From the NCBI GenBank assembly GCA_011959285.1, contig BLLW01000039.1, forward strand, positions 1 through 33,375: a stretch of 33,375 nt of DNA, read 5' to 3'. The stretch comes from Lachnospiraceae bacterium. Lineage in GTDB: Bacteria; Bacillota; Clostridia; Lachnospirales; Lachnospiraceae. Every line of letters starts with the position of its first letter. Positions within the stretch are counted from its first letter, which is position 1. This document shows positions 33,343-33,375 of the stretch, in pieces. The position numbers and the translations under genes are program-made. Below the pieces are notes generated by a model. It searched no databases. It was not told the DNA's origin and saw only the letters and a program-made list of their open reading frames with translations.

Positions 33343-33375
33343 GTGGTTAAGCTTCCGGTCTATTAGTATCCGTCA
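33343..33375 (-). rRNA. 3' end of 23S rRNA (partial, runs off right edge)
   Basis: The minus strand reads TGACGGATACTAATAGACCG, the conserved 3'-terminal helix region of bacterial 23S rRNA, then GAAGCTTAACCACAG. The exact 3' end is approximate. About 76 bases separate it from tRNA-Asp, too short for a 5S gene. Confidence 0.8.

Overview
The window looks like chromosomal DNA of a butyrate-forming Lachnospiraceae (Clostridium cluster XIVa) or a close relative. The grounds are a complete thlA-crt-hbd-bcd-etfB-etfA operon in the order known from that group, low-to-moderate GC, strong GGAGG ribosome sites, a GH94 phosphorylase, a GtrA-linked glycosyltransferase, a long-form HPF, and an rRNA/tRNA operon at the right edge. 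Genus cannot be fixed from the sequence alone.

Layout. 1-797 (-) is the N-terminal part of a GH94 cellobiose/cellodextrin-type phosphorylase. Divergent from it are a membrane-anchored lipase-like hydrolase (996-2363) and a methyl-accepting chemotaxis protein with a long leader (2631-4319). A bidirectional terminator separates these from a minus-strand unit made of a small membrane protein and MtnA, which has its own promoter and a hairpin leader. 6405-11238 (-) is a two-component system plus ABC exporter module (RR, HK, ATPase, FtsX-type permease) whose kinase has no membrane segment. 11399-17594 (-) is the butyrate operon, from acetyl-CoA to butyryl-CoA with a Bcd/Etf complex. Its promoter overlaps a near-consensus Rex (NADH/NAD+ sensor) operator. 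17841-21889 holds cell-surface genes: an M23 peptidase, and a GT2-GtrA fusion paired with a GT-C-like membrane protein.

21922-23754 is the mobile part: three 35-bp repeats, then a 1680-bp IS4-family insertion sequence flanked by a 10-bp target duplication. Removing the IS rebuilds a 17-bp-stem terminator, so the element landed in the terminator hairpin of hpf (23782-24309). Upstream of hpf lies an AT-rich, gene-free stretch with five DnaA-box-like 9-mers. Next is a lipoprotein gene broken by four single-base indels that cancel out. A secreted SH3-NlpC/P60 wall hydrolase follows, preceded by an exact WalR-type box.

27125-30501 (-) is an unusual tightly packed operon: secreted metzincin-like protease, MetF, SDR reductase, thioredoxin reductase. 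30632-32921 (-) holds a UPF0291 protein, O-acetylhomoserine sulfhydrylase (MetY), a GtrA protein and a small conserved protein. The right edge is the end of an rRNA operon on the minus strand: 23S 3' end, tRNA-Asp, tRNA-Val, tRNA-Leu and a terminator, with no 5S gene between the 23S and the tRNAs.

No wholly new multi-gene system is obvious. The most notable signals are the IS in a terminator loop, the DnaA-box cluster, the Rex and WalR operators, the compensated-frameshift lipoprotein gene and the metzincin-metF-SDR-trxB operon. Start codons were moved from the longest ORF where a ribosome site or gene overlap decided it (mtnA, HK, hbd, hpf, the 70-aa protein).
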